Shown here: piece by piece, positions 10,501 to 17,743 of the stretch | How positions within the stretch are numbered: the first letter of the stretch is position 1 | How the letters are laid out: the number at the start of each line of letters is the position of its first letter | From: JAEUHM01 sp964538625 | GTDB taxonomy: Bacteria; Verrucomicrobiota; Verrucomicrobiia; Verrucomicrobiales; Verrucomicrobiaceae | Assembly (NCBI GenBank): GCA_964538625.1 | Contig: CAZIGH010000024.1 | Location: 1-64,000 of the forward strand | Reading direction: 5' to 3' | Length of the DNA: 64,000 nt | Position numbers and translations under genes: made by a program | Notes under the pieces: model-generated | Database searches by the model: none | Told to the model about the DNA's origin: nothing | What the model saw: the letters and a program-made list of their open reading frames with translations, nothing else

Positions 10501-10742
10501 CCATCATCATGACCTCCATGGCATTCATCCTCGGCGTCGTGCCGCTCGTTCTCGCAAGCGGTGCCGGCTCGGAAATGCGCCGCGCACTTGGCACCGCCGT
10601 GTTCGCCGGCATGATCGGAGTCACCCTCTTTGGCCTCGTCCTCACCCCCGTCTTCTACTACGTCCTCATGCGCCTCTCCAGTGGGAGAAAAAAGCCCCAG
10701 CCCCCTCATCCCGCTGCGCTCCCACTTACTGCCGACCCCTGA
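7557..10742 (+). CDS. RND multidrug efflux pump, HAE-1 type (AcrB/MexB family)
   Basis: At 1061 residues this is full length for an AcrB-type proton-driven trimeric pump. The N-terminus MNFAKFFIERPIFAAVLSI is classic; TM1 is followed by a large periplasmic porter loop. TM4 carries the proton-relay aspartate pair (GIVVDDAIVVVENVER), and the last helices include GLAAKNAILIVEFAK. Together with the two preceding genes it forms a complete tripartite exporter. Closest subfamily by motif is hydrophobe/amphiphile efflux, so likely substrates are drugs, dyes or bile-like compounds; heavy-metal pumps differ in TM4. Regulation is probably through the upstream TetR. Confidence 0.96.
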   Translation: MNFAKFFIERPIFAAVLSIILTLTGGLALFTLPIEQYPQVAPPTVLVTARYPGANPEVLAQTVARPIEQEINGVENMLYMKSTATSDGVCTITVVFKLGTDLDIAQVQVQNRVAVAEARLPEDVRRLGISTVKQSPNFTLVVNLLSPDGSLDELYVGNYALLNIKDQLARLPGVGLVQNFGASEYSMRIWLDPDKISARNMTVSDVVAAIREQNVQAAAGILGAAPAPEGTNYQISVTTQGRLVEAAEFENIIIKRGENGQVIKVKDVARVELAGRDYSSESYIDGIPTSALGVFQLPGSNALETSAAVRAKMEELRKNFPPGLDYKIVYDTTIFTQKSIDAVIHTFIEALGLVIFVVILFLQTWRASIIPLLAVPVSIIGTFLVMQLFGFSLNNLTLFGLVLAIGIVVDDAIVVVENVERNIALGLSPRQATHKAMEEVSGPVIAIAVVLSAVFIPTAFMTGLTGQFYKQFALTIATATIISAFNSLTLSPALSALLLKSHHDKPDWFQRLLNVLFGWLFKSFEWFFNKLTHGYGRLVRGTLRVSLVALLVYGGLLFLTGKTFMQVPGGFVPTSDKGYLIAFAQLPDAASIERSRAVTHEMTRRAMAIPGVAHSIEIPGFHLMSGGIMPNAGTLFIILEDFEKRVGDPSKSMDSILGQIMGAYSQMQEAMVFCFPPPPVDGIGNTGGFTMQIKDNTAQGKDALAGAAFSLMMQANQIPGLTSVFTTMRPNVPQVRIDVDRVKAKSMGVRLADVFDTLQTCLGSIYVNDFNRFGRVYQVTAQAEAKYRVSPTDITRLKVRNDQGGMVPLGTLVTVHETTGLDIASGFNTASSADLSGNTLPGVSSGQAIKLMEQLAARELPRGFSIEWTDLSLQQILAGNSAVFIFPLCVIFVFLALAAQYESWTLPLAIILIVPLVILAALWGVILRGMDNNIFTQIGFVVLVGLAAKNAILIVEFAKQLQDQGRSIIDATVEAAKLRLRPIIMTSMAFILGVVPLVLASGAGSEMRRALGTAVFAGMIGVTLFGLVLTPVFYYVLMRLSSGRKKPQPPHPAALPLTADP

Positions 10743-10804
10743 AGGCGCGCGGACACGTAAAACCATTGGCAGCCGTCCATCGTGCGCTAAGCTGCCCCCA
10801 GCCA

Positions 10805-12025
10805 ATGAGTTCCAGCCGCCTTCCATCCTCCCTTCCAGACAGTCACGGTCACTTCGGCCCCTACGGTGGCATGTTCATGCCAGAGACCCTCATGGCCGCG
10901 CAGTTTGAACTCATCGAGAAATACGATCAGTTCAAAAATGACGACAGTTTCCAGGCCGAGCTCGATGCGCTGCTAAAGGACTACGTAGGGCGCCCCACAC
11001 CACTCTACTTCGCCGAGCGCCTCACCCGCGAACTCGGCGGTGCCAAAGTGTACCTCAAACGCGAAGACCTCCTCCATACCGGTGCCCACAAAATCAACAA
11101 CGCCCTGGGCCAGATCCTCCTCGCCCGTCGCATCGGCAAAACACGCATCATCGCCGAGACCGGAGCCGGACAGCACGGCGTGGCCACAGCCACCGTCTGC
11201 GCCCGCTTCGGCATGCCCTGTGTCATCTACATGGGGAAAGTGGACATGGAACGCCAAGCCCTCAACGTAGCCAGGATGCGCTTCCTGGGCGCAGACGTCC
11301 GCGCCGTCACCGCCGGTCAGCAAACCCTCAAGGAAGCCGTGAACGAAGCCCTGCGCGACTGGGTCGCCAACTCCCGCACCACCCACTACATCCTCGGCTC
11401 CGCTCTCGGCGCCCACCCCTTCCCCATGATCGTGCGCGACTTCCATCGCGTCATCGGCATCGAAGCCCGCCGCCAGATCCTTGAAAAAGAAAACCGCCTC
11501 CCAGACCTCCTCATCGCCTGTGTCGGCGGTGGCTCCAACTCCATCGGCCTGTTCCATCCATTCCTTGAAGACAAACACGTGCGCATGACCGGCGTCGAAG
11601 CCGGCGGCCACGGCATCCAGGAGGGCGAGCACGCCGCCCGTTTCCAGGGAGGCAGACTTGGCGTCCTCCAAGGAGCAAAAACCTGGCTCCTCGCCAACGC
11701 CGACGGCCAGATCAACCTCACCCACTCCGTCTCAGCAGGCCTGGACTACCCAGCCATCGGTCCCGAACACGCCTGGTTGCATGACCAAGGCCGCGTCACC
11801 TACAACTTCGCCACCGACGACGAAGCCCTAGATGCCTTCCAGCTTCTCTCCAAAACAGAAGGCATCATCCCCGCGCTCGAGTCCTCCCACGCCGTGGCCG
11901 AGGTGAAGAAAGTCGCGCCGAAGATGGGCAAGGAGGAGATCATCATCTGCAACCTCTCCGGTCGTGGCGACAAAGACGTAGCCCAGGCCGCCCGCCATAT
12001 CTTTGGCGAGGAGTTGAAGTTTTAG
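10805..12025 (+). CDS. trpB: Tryptophan synthase beta chain
   Basis: TrpB condenses indole with L-serine to tryptophan using pyridoxal phosphate. The 406-residue protein is family length; ATG 10805 precedes the diagnostic GHFGPYGGMFMPETLM. The PLP lysine lies in HTGAHKINNALGQ, and the phosphate-binding glycine loop is CVGGGSNSIGLF. The C-terminal SAGLDYPAIGPEHAWL is also typical of canonical TrpB1. No trpA or other trp gene is adjacent; the next genes downstream are a small PTP-like protein and a methyltransferase-like protein, so the pathway genes appear scattered. Confidence 0.97.
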   Translation: MSSSRLPSSLPDSHGHFGPYGGMFMPETLMAAQFELIEKYDQFKNDDSFQAELDALLKDYVGRPTPLYFAERLTRELGGAKVYLKREDLLHTGAHKINNALGQILLARRIGKTRIIAETGAGQHGVATATVCARFGMPCVIYMGKVDMERQALNVARMRFLGADVRAVTAGQQTLKEAVNEALRDWVANSRTTHYILGSALGAHPFPMIVRDFHRVIGIEARRQILEKENRLPDLLIACVGGGSNSIGLFHPFLEDKHVRMTGVEAGGHGIQEGEHAARFQGGRLGVLQGAKTWLLANADGQINLTHSVSAGLDYPAIGPEHAWLHDQGRVTYNFATDDEALDAFQLLSKTEGIIPALESSHAVAEVKKVAPKMGKEEIIICNLSGRGDKDVAQAARHIFGEELKF

Positions 12026-12032
12026 ACAAGCC

Positions 12033-12371
12033 GTGGCCGCCCTCAAGTTGCTCGTCCTCTGCGGGAGAAATCTCCGGCGCAGTCCCACCGCAGAGCTGCT
12101 CTACCGGAATGACCCCCGTGTGACCGTACGCTCCGCCGGTTTGAGTCCATCCAGCCGTCGCCTGATGAACGCCGCAGACGTAACATGGACAGACCACATC
12201 GCCGTGATGGAAACAAAACATCGCCGCCGACTCATCGAGTCCATCCCGGAAGCTGCGGAACGCACCGTGACCGTGCTGGACATCCCCGACGAATACGACT
12301 TCAATGATCCCGAACTCCGCCATCTACTGAGCCAGGCCCTGGAATCCCTGCTCACCACCCATGACTCCTGA
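12033..12371 (+). CDS. Small LMW protein-tyrosine-phosphatase-like protein
   Basis: A 112-residue protein starting at GTG 12033, 7 nt after trpB. It has a CX5R(S) phosphatase loop near the N-terminus (VLCGRNLRRSPTAE) and the aspartate-bearing loop DIPDEYDFNDPEL. These two motifs define low-molecular-weight phosphatase-like proteins, although this subgroup is shorter than the usual 150 residues. Its biological substrate is unknown; some members of this short subgroup may not be protein phosphatases. The gene overlaps the following methyltransferase-like gene by 11 nt, so the two are probably co-translated. Confidence 0.75.
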   Translation: MAALKLLVLCGRNLRRSPTAELLYRNDPRVTVRSAGLSPSSRRLMNAADVTWTDHIAVMETKHRRRLIESIPEAAERTVTVLDIPDEYDFNDPELRHLLSQALESLLTTHDS

Positions 12372-12948
12372 CTCCCCTCTCGCCAACGACATGAAGAAGC
12401 TCGACGCCCTGCTTCGCAGTCATGTCACGCCCCGGATGAACCGGAAGAAGGCGGAGGCGCGCATTCTGGACCTGGCCTGCGGTCGCTGTGACGAGGCAGA
12501 GACGCTGATGAAGGTGCTGCAGGAGGAAACACAGGCAGACAAAGTGAATCTCGTGGGCGCAGACATCCGCATCCGCGAGATCCTGCAAGCACGCGAGCGC
12601 ACCAGCAAGCTGGACACGGAGTTCCTCCTCCAAGACGCGCGGCAGCTCGGCGAGCACAAGGAGCTGAGTGAGTTTGACCTCGTCTTCCTCCGCCATCAAA
12701 ACTACTGGCACGGACAGGAAGTGTGGAAAGAGATCTTCGACACCGGGCTGGCGAAACTCAATGACGACGGCCTACTCGTCATCACCAGCTACTTCGACAA
12801 GGAGCACCAACTCGCCATCGACGCCCTCACCGGTCTAGGAGCCAAGCTCATCCACACCACCCGCAACGAGCAGTCCCGCATCCTGGATGACGCACCCGGC
12901 GGCAGCAAGAGCGTGGACCGCCACCTGGCCATCTTCAAGAAACCATGA
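12361..12948 (+). CDS. Class I SAM-dependent methyltransferase-like protein
   Basis: The 195-residue protein carries a motif I resembling the SAM-binding loop (ARILDLACGRCDEAE), an acidic strand-2 end (LVGADIR), a motif-II-like QDARQL and a motif-III-like LLVITSYF, in the order of a Rossmann methyltransferase. No family-specific substrate motif is recognised. The start ATG 12361 lies inside the end of the phosphatase-like gene. The function could be small-molecule or RNA/protein methylation; I see no clue which. Confidence 0.65.
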   Translation: MTPDSPLANDMKKLDALLRSHVTPRMNRKKAEARILDLACGRCDEAETLMKVLQEETQADKVNLVGADIRIREILQARERTSKLDTEFLLQDARQLGEHKELSEFDLVFLRHQNYWHGQEVWKEIFDTGLAKLNDDGLLVITSYFDKEHQLAIDALTGLGAKLIHTTRNEQSRILDDAPGGSKSVDRHLAIFKKP

Positions 12949-13796
12949 GTTTCAGCGTCCTCGCCGTGAAGACTCACGAATCGATCCAGATAGCCAGCCA
13001 GCAGTCAAAGCGCTGGTTCTGACGGGCTGACAAAACGCAAAACTGACAAGCGCAGTTGTTACCACGCTTGCCCGTTCCAAAGAGCGACGGCATCTTGCCG
13101 TCGGTTTGTTTCACGCAGCCATGCGGCCGGTCTCATTGCTCCTGAGACTCATGCCGGTGCTTCCTGACAGGCCCCTCACAAACGCCAGAAGTCAGCTCAC
13201 TTGTGCCAGGAAAGAGCTCACTTGCGTCAGGAAAGAGCTCACTTGCGTCAGGAAAGAGCTCACTTGTGTCGGGAAAGAGCTCTTCTTTGCCGGGAAAGAG
13301 CTCACTTTTCCCGTTTACGAGTTCGTTTTTCTTAATCTTGATCTCACAATCGACATTCCCGAACTCATTTTGCGGCACAAGAGTGTTGCGAAAGCCAACA
13401 GAACAAGGAACATCAGCAAGCAACCATCCGCATGAGAGTTTTAACGATTCAGCGGACATCCCCAGCTCCAACGCTTCAACGTGCAGCAACGCCGAGCCGC
13501 TGGCGCGAGTAGCAATCCCGCCGGTGCGGGACCAAACCCTCGTCAATAGATTCAGTCGGCTCCCTCCTCCTTCACCGCTTTGCGGCTGCCTGTGGCAGTC
13601 TATCTCGGGCTTGCCCCAAAGCCCTCGGTTGCCGATGCACCGCATTGACTCGCTCGCTCCCGCTCGTCTCGCCCTTCGGGCTGCTAGGGCAGTCTCCCCC
13701 GCAGCTTCCCGGCTACCGGTGGCGTCACGCCAGATGCAAGTCGCCCGGCAATTTGCGCTAGCATTCTTCTTTTAGCTGCTTTACCTTAACTGTTGT
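12949..13796. other. 848-bp region without a convincing gene; left edge of the accessory island
   Basis: The stretch contains the 21-bp minisatellite (13190-13312). Open frames cross it on both strands, but they arise because the repeat unit is a multiple of three, and none has a recognisable domain or codon bias like the neighbours. The second half (13440-13790) is GC-rich with scattered short stems and a repeated GGGCTGCTAGG-like phrase that also occurs near 18440. I see no RNA gene. Confidence 0.5.
13190..13312. repeat. 21-bp tandem minisatellite, about 6 units
   Basis: The unit is close to GGAAAGAGCTCACTTGCGTCA. Central copies are nearly identical and outer copies diverge. Each contains the palindrome GAGCTC. 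Because the unit is 21 bp, several frames read as heptapeptide repeats (for example KELTCVR on the plus strand, ASELFPD on the minus strand). Translation is not supported by any start context. Confidence 0.85.
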
Positions 13797-14015
13797 ATGA
13801 ATGTGATTGAATCCATCGTGCGAGACCTGCGCGAACTGCCGCCGCCCAAGCTGGTGGAAGTCGCCCGCTACGTCCACGGCCTCAATCCTAAGAGCCACGA
13901 ACGCCGCCGTGCCGCTTTACTGGCCACGGCAGGCTGCATGGCGGGTGAGGAAGGCGAGGACTTCGAGCGGGCCGTGAAGGCCGAAGCCGATCGGATTGAT
14001 GGCGACTCTTGGTAA
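13797..14015 (+). CDS. VapB-type antitoxin of a type II toxin-antitoxin pair
   Basis: A 72-residue acidic protein starting at ATG 13797. The N-terminal part (IVRDLRELPPPKLVEVARYV) resembles the short DNA-binding/dimerising segment of DUF2281-like antitoxins; the acidic C-terminal tail (GEEGEDFERAV) would wrap the toxin. Its 3' end overlaps the PIN-domain toxin gene by 17 nt, the usual antitoxin-first arrangement. Antitoxins of this kind neutralise the toxin and repress the operon. The assignment rests largely on the neighbouring toxin. Confidence 0.75.
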   Translation: MNVIESIVRDLRELPPPKLVEVARYVHGLNPKSHERRRAALLATAGCMAGEEGEDFERAVKAEADRIDGDSW

Positions 14016-14397
14016 CGGTGTTTTGTTGGATACCAGCGTTGTCGTGCGCCACTTCCGCGACGGCAGCGCGCTGGCCGGAAAACTCAACGCCTACGAGGAA
14101 CTTTACCTGCCCCAAGCGGCTTTGGCCGAACTTTATGCGGGCGCGTTCCGCTCCGCCCGTCCCGAAAAGAACCTCCAGCTGATCGCGCGCTTTCTCGAAG
14201 CGGTGGACGTGCTGGTTCCCGACGAATCTACCCCTGAAATTTACGGCCGCATCTCCGCTCAACTCGCCAAGGCAGGAACGCCCATTCCGCAAAACGACAT
14301 CTGGATCGCCGCCATCACGCTGCAATCCAGCCTTCCGCTGGCGACAGGCGACCACCACTTCCAGCACGTCAGCGGGCTGACCGTGCTGTTGTGGTAG
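13999..14397 (+). CDS. vapC: VapC-type PIN-domain ribonuclease toxin
   Basis: A 132-residue PIN-domain protein. ATG 13999 is preferred over an in-frame TTG one codon earlier. Conserved acidic residues of the PIN active site are present: D in LLDTSVVVRHF, E in ALAELYAGA, D in PQNDIWIAA, and D in LATGDHHF. PIN toxins cleave specific RNAs (often initiator tRNA or rRNA) in a metal-dependent way. It is translationally linked to the upstream antitoxin. An inverted repeat TTTACC/GGTAAA (14410-14426) just after the stop may end the transcript. Confidence 0.9.
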   Translation: MATLGNGVLLDTSVVVRHFRDGSALAGKLNAYEELYLPQAALAELYAGAFRSARPEKNLQLIARFLEAVDVLVPDESTPEIYGRISAQLAKAGTPIPQNDIWIAAITLQSSLPLATGDHHFQHVSGLTVLLW

Positions 14398-14465
14398 CTG
14401 TTTCCCGGCTTTACCACGGCGGTAAACTCGTTACCTTTAGTTGCTGAATGATCGGCGCAGCTTAA

Positions 14466-14964
14466 AAGAAAAGCATCTCCCCTCCGAGCCTCTTCGCCCT
14501 GTGGTCGCTCCTGCTTCTGGTCGTAACCCTTTGTTTACCCGAAACTCGCGTCTGGGGTTTTGCAGCTACGTCCCAACCTGCATCGGGCGTTTTTGAGTCC
14601 GCAAGTCCTTTATCCATCGGGGAATTTACGACGGCTTGTCCCTACGACGCGTCGGACTCCCTCCTTGCCGCAAGGACCGTGACAAAATCTCTTCCGCAGC
14701 ACGCGAAAGATGTTTTGGCGCATGTCCGCGCAAAAGGTTCGCCCCCAGTTGGCTTCAAAGGTGGTAGAACTTTCGAAAATGACGGACGACTGGGTGGACA
14801 AGTTGCCAAAAACTGATACTACTGGGAACCCGATCACATACCAAGAATGGGACGTGAATGCATTTCAGAAGGGCGTGAATCGTGGTAAAGAACGCATTGT
14901 GACTGGCAGTGATGGGTCGGCCTATTACACGAACGATCACTACATCAGCTTTACCCCATTCTAG
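14466..14964 (+). pseudogene. Secreted barnase/N1-type guanyl ribonuclease toxin, frameshifted
   Basis: Two adjacent frames together encode one protein. The first (14466-about 14804, closed by TGA 14814) begins with a signal-peptide-like leucine run (LFALWSLLLLVVTLCLP) and reaches GGRTFENDGRLGGQV. The second continues with LPKTDTTGNPITYQEWDVN and ends TNDHYISFTPF at the stop 14962-14964. The join at about 14802-14810 needs 1 or 2 bases. The microbial-RNase active-site elements are all in the second frame: E in YQEWDVN, R in RGKERIV and H in NDHY. No conventional start codon precedes the signal-like region. A barstar homologue follows, so the intact ancestor was probably an exported RNase toxin with its inhibitor. 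Base composition is AT-richer than neighbours. A sequencing error cannot be excluded. Confidence 0.7.
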
Positions 14965-15002
14965 TAACCCAATGATCACCTGGCTTGAAACTATTGAAGG
15001 CC

Positions 15003-15186
15003 CTAGCCTGGATTATTCATGAGCCATCCACTGCAACCGCTGAAAAGCCCGAATCTACTGCGTTGGGCTTGTTTTGAAAGGCATCGAGCATTTACCAATG
15101 CACTCAGCCTTCCAAAACCGCACCCGCCTTGTAGCTTCAAGCTTTTGAGCGGTTTCGTCACTATGTTCATGAATAATCCAGGCTAG
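15003..15186 (+). repeat. ~184-bp element with 20-bp perfect inverted ends, copy 2
   Basis: The ends are perfect inverted repeats (CTAGCCTGGATTATTCATGA and its complement). The centre matches the reverse complement of 3990-4164, including GTTTTGAAAGGC, ACCAATGCACTCAGCC and CACCCGCCTTG. The terminal CTAG on both sides could be part of the ends or a target-site duplication. It lies between the RNase pseudogene and barstar. No ORF. Confidence 0.8.
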
Positions 15187-15214
15187 AATCGTCCTCTGGA
15201 CTTCGAACTCGGAC

Positions 15215-15634
15215 TTGTCACATGTTCGATCGGCATGGATTGCTCTTTCCGGGCGGAGGTGGATTGATCTAGATGGACGGACGATGCAGGATTTGCCGGG
15301 TACATATGATCGGCTCTCCGAAGCATTCGAGTTGCCTGACTACTTTGGAAGAAATCTCAATGCTTTACGCGATTGTCTTTCGGACCATGTGGTGCTTCGA
15401 GAAACTGCATTCGTAGTGTGCATAGCCCATGCATCAGAAGCCCTCAAAAACGCAGGTAGCGACGCACTTGCCGGGTTGTTGGATACCTTCAAAAGAGTTG
15501 CGGATGAGCTGGCAGAACCGATTACTGAAGGGCAGCCTTGGGATCGCCCAGCCATCCCGTTTCACGTGATACTTGAAGGTGCTGGTGACAATGAGCGGTT
15601 AGCCGGTTACGCACATATTCCCGACGAGAGTTGA
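15215..15634 (+). CDS. Barstar-family ribonuclease inhibitor
   Basis: A 139-residue protein with the barstar hallmark LPDYFGRNLNALRDCL, preceded by a first strand (RWIDLDGRTMQDL) and followed by a helix carrying acidic residues. TTG 15215 is used because the next in-frame ATG (about 15287) would cut off the first beta strand. Barstar plugs the active site of barnase-type RNases and here would give immunity to the RNase encoded at 14466-14964. The insertion of a 184-bp element between toxin and inhibitor separates what was probably one operon, so expression may come from another promoter. Confidence 0.9.
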   Translation: MSHVRSAWIALSGRRWIDLDGRTMQDLPGTYDRLSEAFELPDYFGRNLNALRDCLSDHVVLRETAFVVCIAHASEALKNAGSDALAGLLDTFKRVADELAEPITEGQPWDRPAIPFHVILEGAGDNERLAGYAHIPDES

Positions 15635-15675
15635 CGCACTCCTTGGAGCTTGCGCCCGTTAACCGAAGCAGCTAG

Positions 15676-17739
15676 ATGCTTCGCTCATTCATGTCCGTCA
15701 TCGCCATCAGTATTACGGCTCGTCTGGGTAGGCTCTTCGGCCTGCTGCTGTTGGTGCTGGCGTCAGTTCCTTCAGTTGATGCTCGTCCGCAGCTCAACCA
15801 TGAAGCGCTCAAAACCTGGACGCCGAACGCGCAGAACCAGTATGCGAGCCGGAGTCATGCGCCGTGGTTGAAGGTCAGTGGTGAGGCGGATGCGGATGCC
15901 ACGGTGACGGTGAATGATCACCTAGCCAGCCGCAAGGGCATGGCCTTCTGGAAGGAGCTGTCCGCACCCAATGACGCCGGTCCCTACACCGCAGGAGTCA
16001 CGACCCGCGCGGCGAAACCCGGCGCAGGCCCCGGCGGCACCGATCTCATCGCCACCGAGCAGCGCACCACGTTTGCGGCAGGTGCGGTGGAGAGTTTTGT
16101 GCATGATGCCGATGGCAACCTGACGGAGGACGCTCGCTGGACTTACACTTGGGATGCGGAGTGCCGTCTCATCAGCATGACGGAAAAGGCGCTGCCCCCG
16201 CCGCCCGCGCCTTACGTGGCTCCGCCGCGCCAGAAGCTCAGCTTCGGTTACGACGCCCTGTCCCGCCGCATCCGCAAAGTGGTGGAGGAGTGGGACGCCC
16301 AACTTTTAACTTGGAACCCGACACTTGAAACTCGATTCCTGTACGACGGCTGGAACCTCGTGGCCGAGTTTGAGGCTGATCCTCCATCTTCCATCTCCGA
16401 TCTTCCACCTTCGCAGCTTGAGCTGCTGCGCAGCTACACCTGGGGCCTAGACCTCAGCGGCAGCCTGAGCGGAGCCGGAGGCGTGGGCGGCCTACTTTTT
16501 ATAGAGAAACATGCAGTTCTTGGATATTCAAATCTTGAATCTTGGATCTCAGCGGCAGCGTCCGACGGCAACGGCAACCTCACCGCCCTGCTGGATGCAG
16601 TCACAGGCGCAGTGGTCGCGCGTTACGAGTACGACGCCTTCGGCAACACGCTGAAACAAACCGGCCCACGAGCCGCAGCGAACCCCATCCGCTTCAGCAG
16701 CAAGTACACGGACGGCGAAAGCGGCCTCTGCTACTACGGCTACCGCTACTACCGCCCCAGCCAAGGAAGATGGCTGAGCAAGGACCCAATCGAAGAGTTC
16801 GGTGGGCTGAACCTGTATGGGTTTGTGGGGAATGATGGGGTGAACTGGGTGGACTTGCTGGGGTTGCAGGCTGGTACGCTTGCCGCCGGGGGAACGAACT
16901 GGGGCGCTGCTCTGACTGCTGCCGAACAGGCACTTGCACGGGCTGCGGGTGGAGCTGCCGCCGCAGGGGATGCATTGGGAGGTGCGGCAATTTACGCAGC
17001 CCCAGTTGCAGCCGCCGCATTGGCGTACACCGTATATGCCGAAGCCGCAGCAGCACTGGCAGCAGCGGAGTCAGCGCGGGATGTTTGTGCGGCGTTGGGA
17101 CGCATCTTGGCAGCAGCCACGGACCTGATCCAGGCTGCAAGCGCACTGCTCTCACTGGCTCTGGAAAACAGTGACAGCGAAGCGCTGCTTCGTGCGGCGG
17201 ATATGTTTGATGCCGCAGCATCCATGCTTGAAGCAGGCTCGGCAGCGATTGAGTGCGTGTGTCCGCAGTTGGAGAGCGCGATGAAGGGCCTGAAGGAAGG
17301 TGCCCGAAACGCCAGCCAGCAAGCACGCGGACGACTCAACTCGATGGGTAATGGAGGAGGTGGGACTGGTGGAGGAGGTGGTGGTGGAGCGGGCGGAGCC
17401 GCAAAGACAGCACTGCCGGAGTTGCGCATCAGTGCGAGCAAGTATCCCGACCTGGCCGAGAACATCCTTAACGCGCAGAAGGCGGGCCATCCAAGCGTCC
17501 TGACCCACGGCGGAGACATCGCGGCGAATCGCGCCGCAGCATTGAGGGATGTGCCAAATATCCAGCCTTTGAGCCGGGACGAATATCCCTTCGCTTCTTC
17601 GCTTCAGGGTGGAGGCGGTTCGTGGGTTGGTCACATTCCGGTGTCTCAGCAGAACGCACAGGGCGCGCTGCTGAAGAACTTCTTCAAAGCAAACAACATC
17701 AAACCTGGCGACCAATACCGGGTCATTGTTGACCCTTGA
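15676..17739 (+). CDS. Short Rhs-family toxin with C-terminal NucA/NucB-type DNase
   Basis: A 687-residue secreted protein. An N-terminal signal peptide (LFGLLLLVLASVPSVDA) is followed by a reduced set of YD/Rhs motifs (GNLTEDARWTYTWDAE, SFGYDALSRRI, TRFLYDGWNLVAEFE, ARYEYDAFGN) and the Rhs core YYGYRYYRPSQGRWLSKDPI at about residues 350-370, closing with NLYGFVGNDGVNWVDLLGL (about 380-397). An Ala-rich linker of about 180 residues and a poly-Gly hinge lead to the toxin tip (about 578-687). The tip carries DEYPFAS (about 634) and a VSQQNAQG motif, the signature of NucA/NucB nucleases. Rhs cores usually encapsulate and release the tip. An AT-rich patch at 16493-16556 interrupts the core. The first 428 bp after the start region are duplicated at 19722. 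Confidence 0.88.
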   Translation: MLRSFMSVIAISITARLGRLFGLLLLVLASVPSVDARPQLNHEALKTWTPNAQNQYASRSHAPWLKVSGEADADATVTVNDHLASRKGMAFWKELSAPNDAGPYTAGVTTRAAKPGAGPGGTDLIATEQRTTFAAGAVESFVHDADGNLTEDARWTYTWDAECRLISMTEKALPPPPAPYVAPPRQKLSFGYDALSRRIRKVVEEWDAQLLTWNPTLETRFLYDGWNLVAEFEADPPSSISDLPPSQLELLRSYTWGLDLSGSLSGAGGVGGLLFIEKHAVLGYSNLESWISAAASDGNGNLTALLDAVTGAVVARYEYDAFGNTLKQTGPRAAANPIRFSSKYTDGESGLCYYGYRYYRPSQGRWLSKDPIEEFGGLNLYGFVGNDGVNWVDLLGLQAGTLAAGGTNWGAALTAAEQALARAAGGAAAAGDALGGAAIYAAPVAAAALAYTVYAEAAAALAAAESARDVCAALGRILAAATDLIQAASALLSLALENSDSEALLRAADMFDAAASMLEAGSAAIECVCPQLESAMKGLKEGARNASQQARGRLNSMGNGGGGTGGGGGGGAGGAAKTALPELRISASKYPDLAENILNAQKAGHPSVLTHGGDIAANRAAALRDVPNIQPLSRDEYPFASSLQGGGGSWVGHIPVSQQNAQGALLKNFFKANNIKPGDQYRVIVDP
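15734..16161 (+). repeat. 428-bp direct repeat, copy 1 (Rhs N-terminal region)
   Basis: I read no mismatch between this segment and 19722-20149 (offset 3988). It encodes the signal peptide and first Rhs motifs. Both flanks diverge abruptly. Recombination between the copies would remove the DNase tip, its inhibitor and the orphan toxin pair. Confidence 0.9.
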
Positions 17740-17743
17740 TGCC

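Noticed and set aside
13133..13645. A minus-strand 170-codon ORF across the minisatellite with ASELFPD repeats
   Set aside because: Same reason; the repeat is open in multiple frames and the flanking parts are not protein-like.
13203..13775. A plus-strand 190-codon ORF across the minisatellite
   Set aside because: Openness is explained by the 21-bp repeat; no domain, start context or codon bias supports translation.
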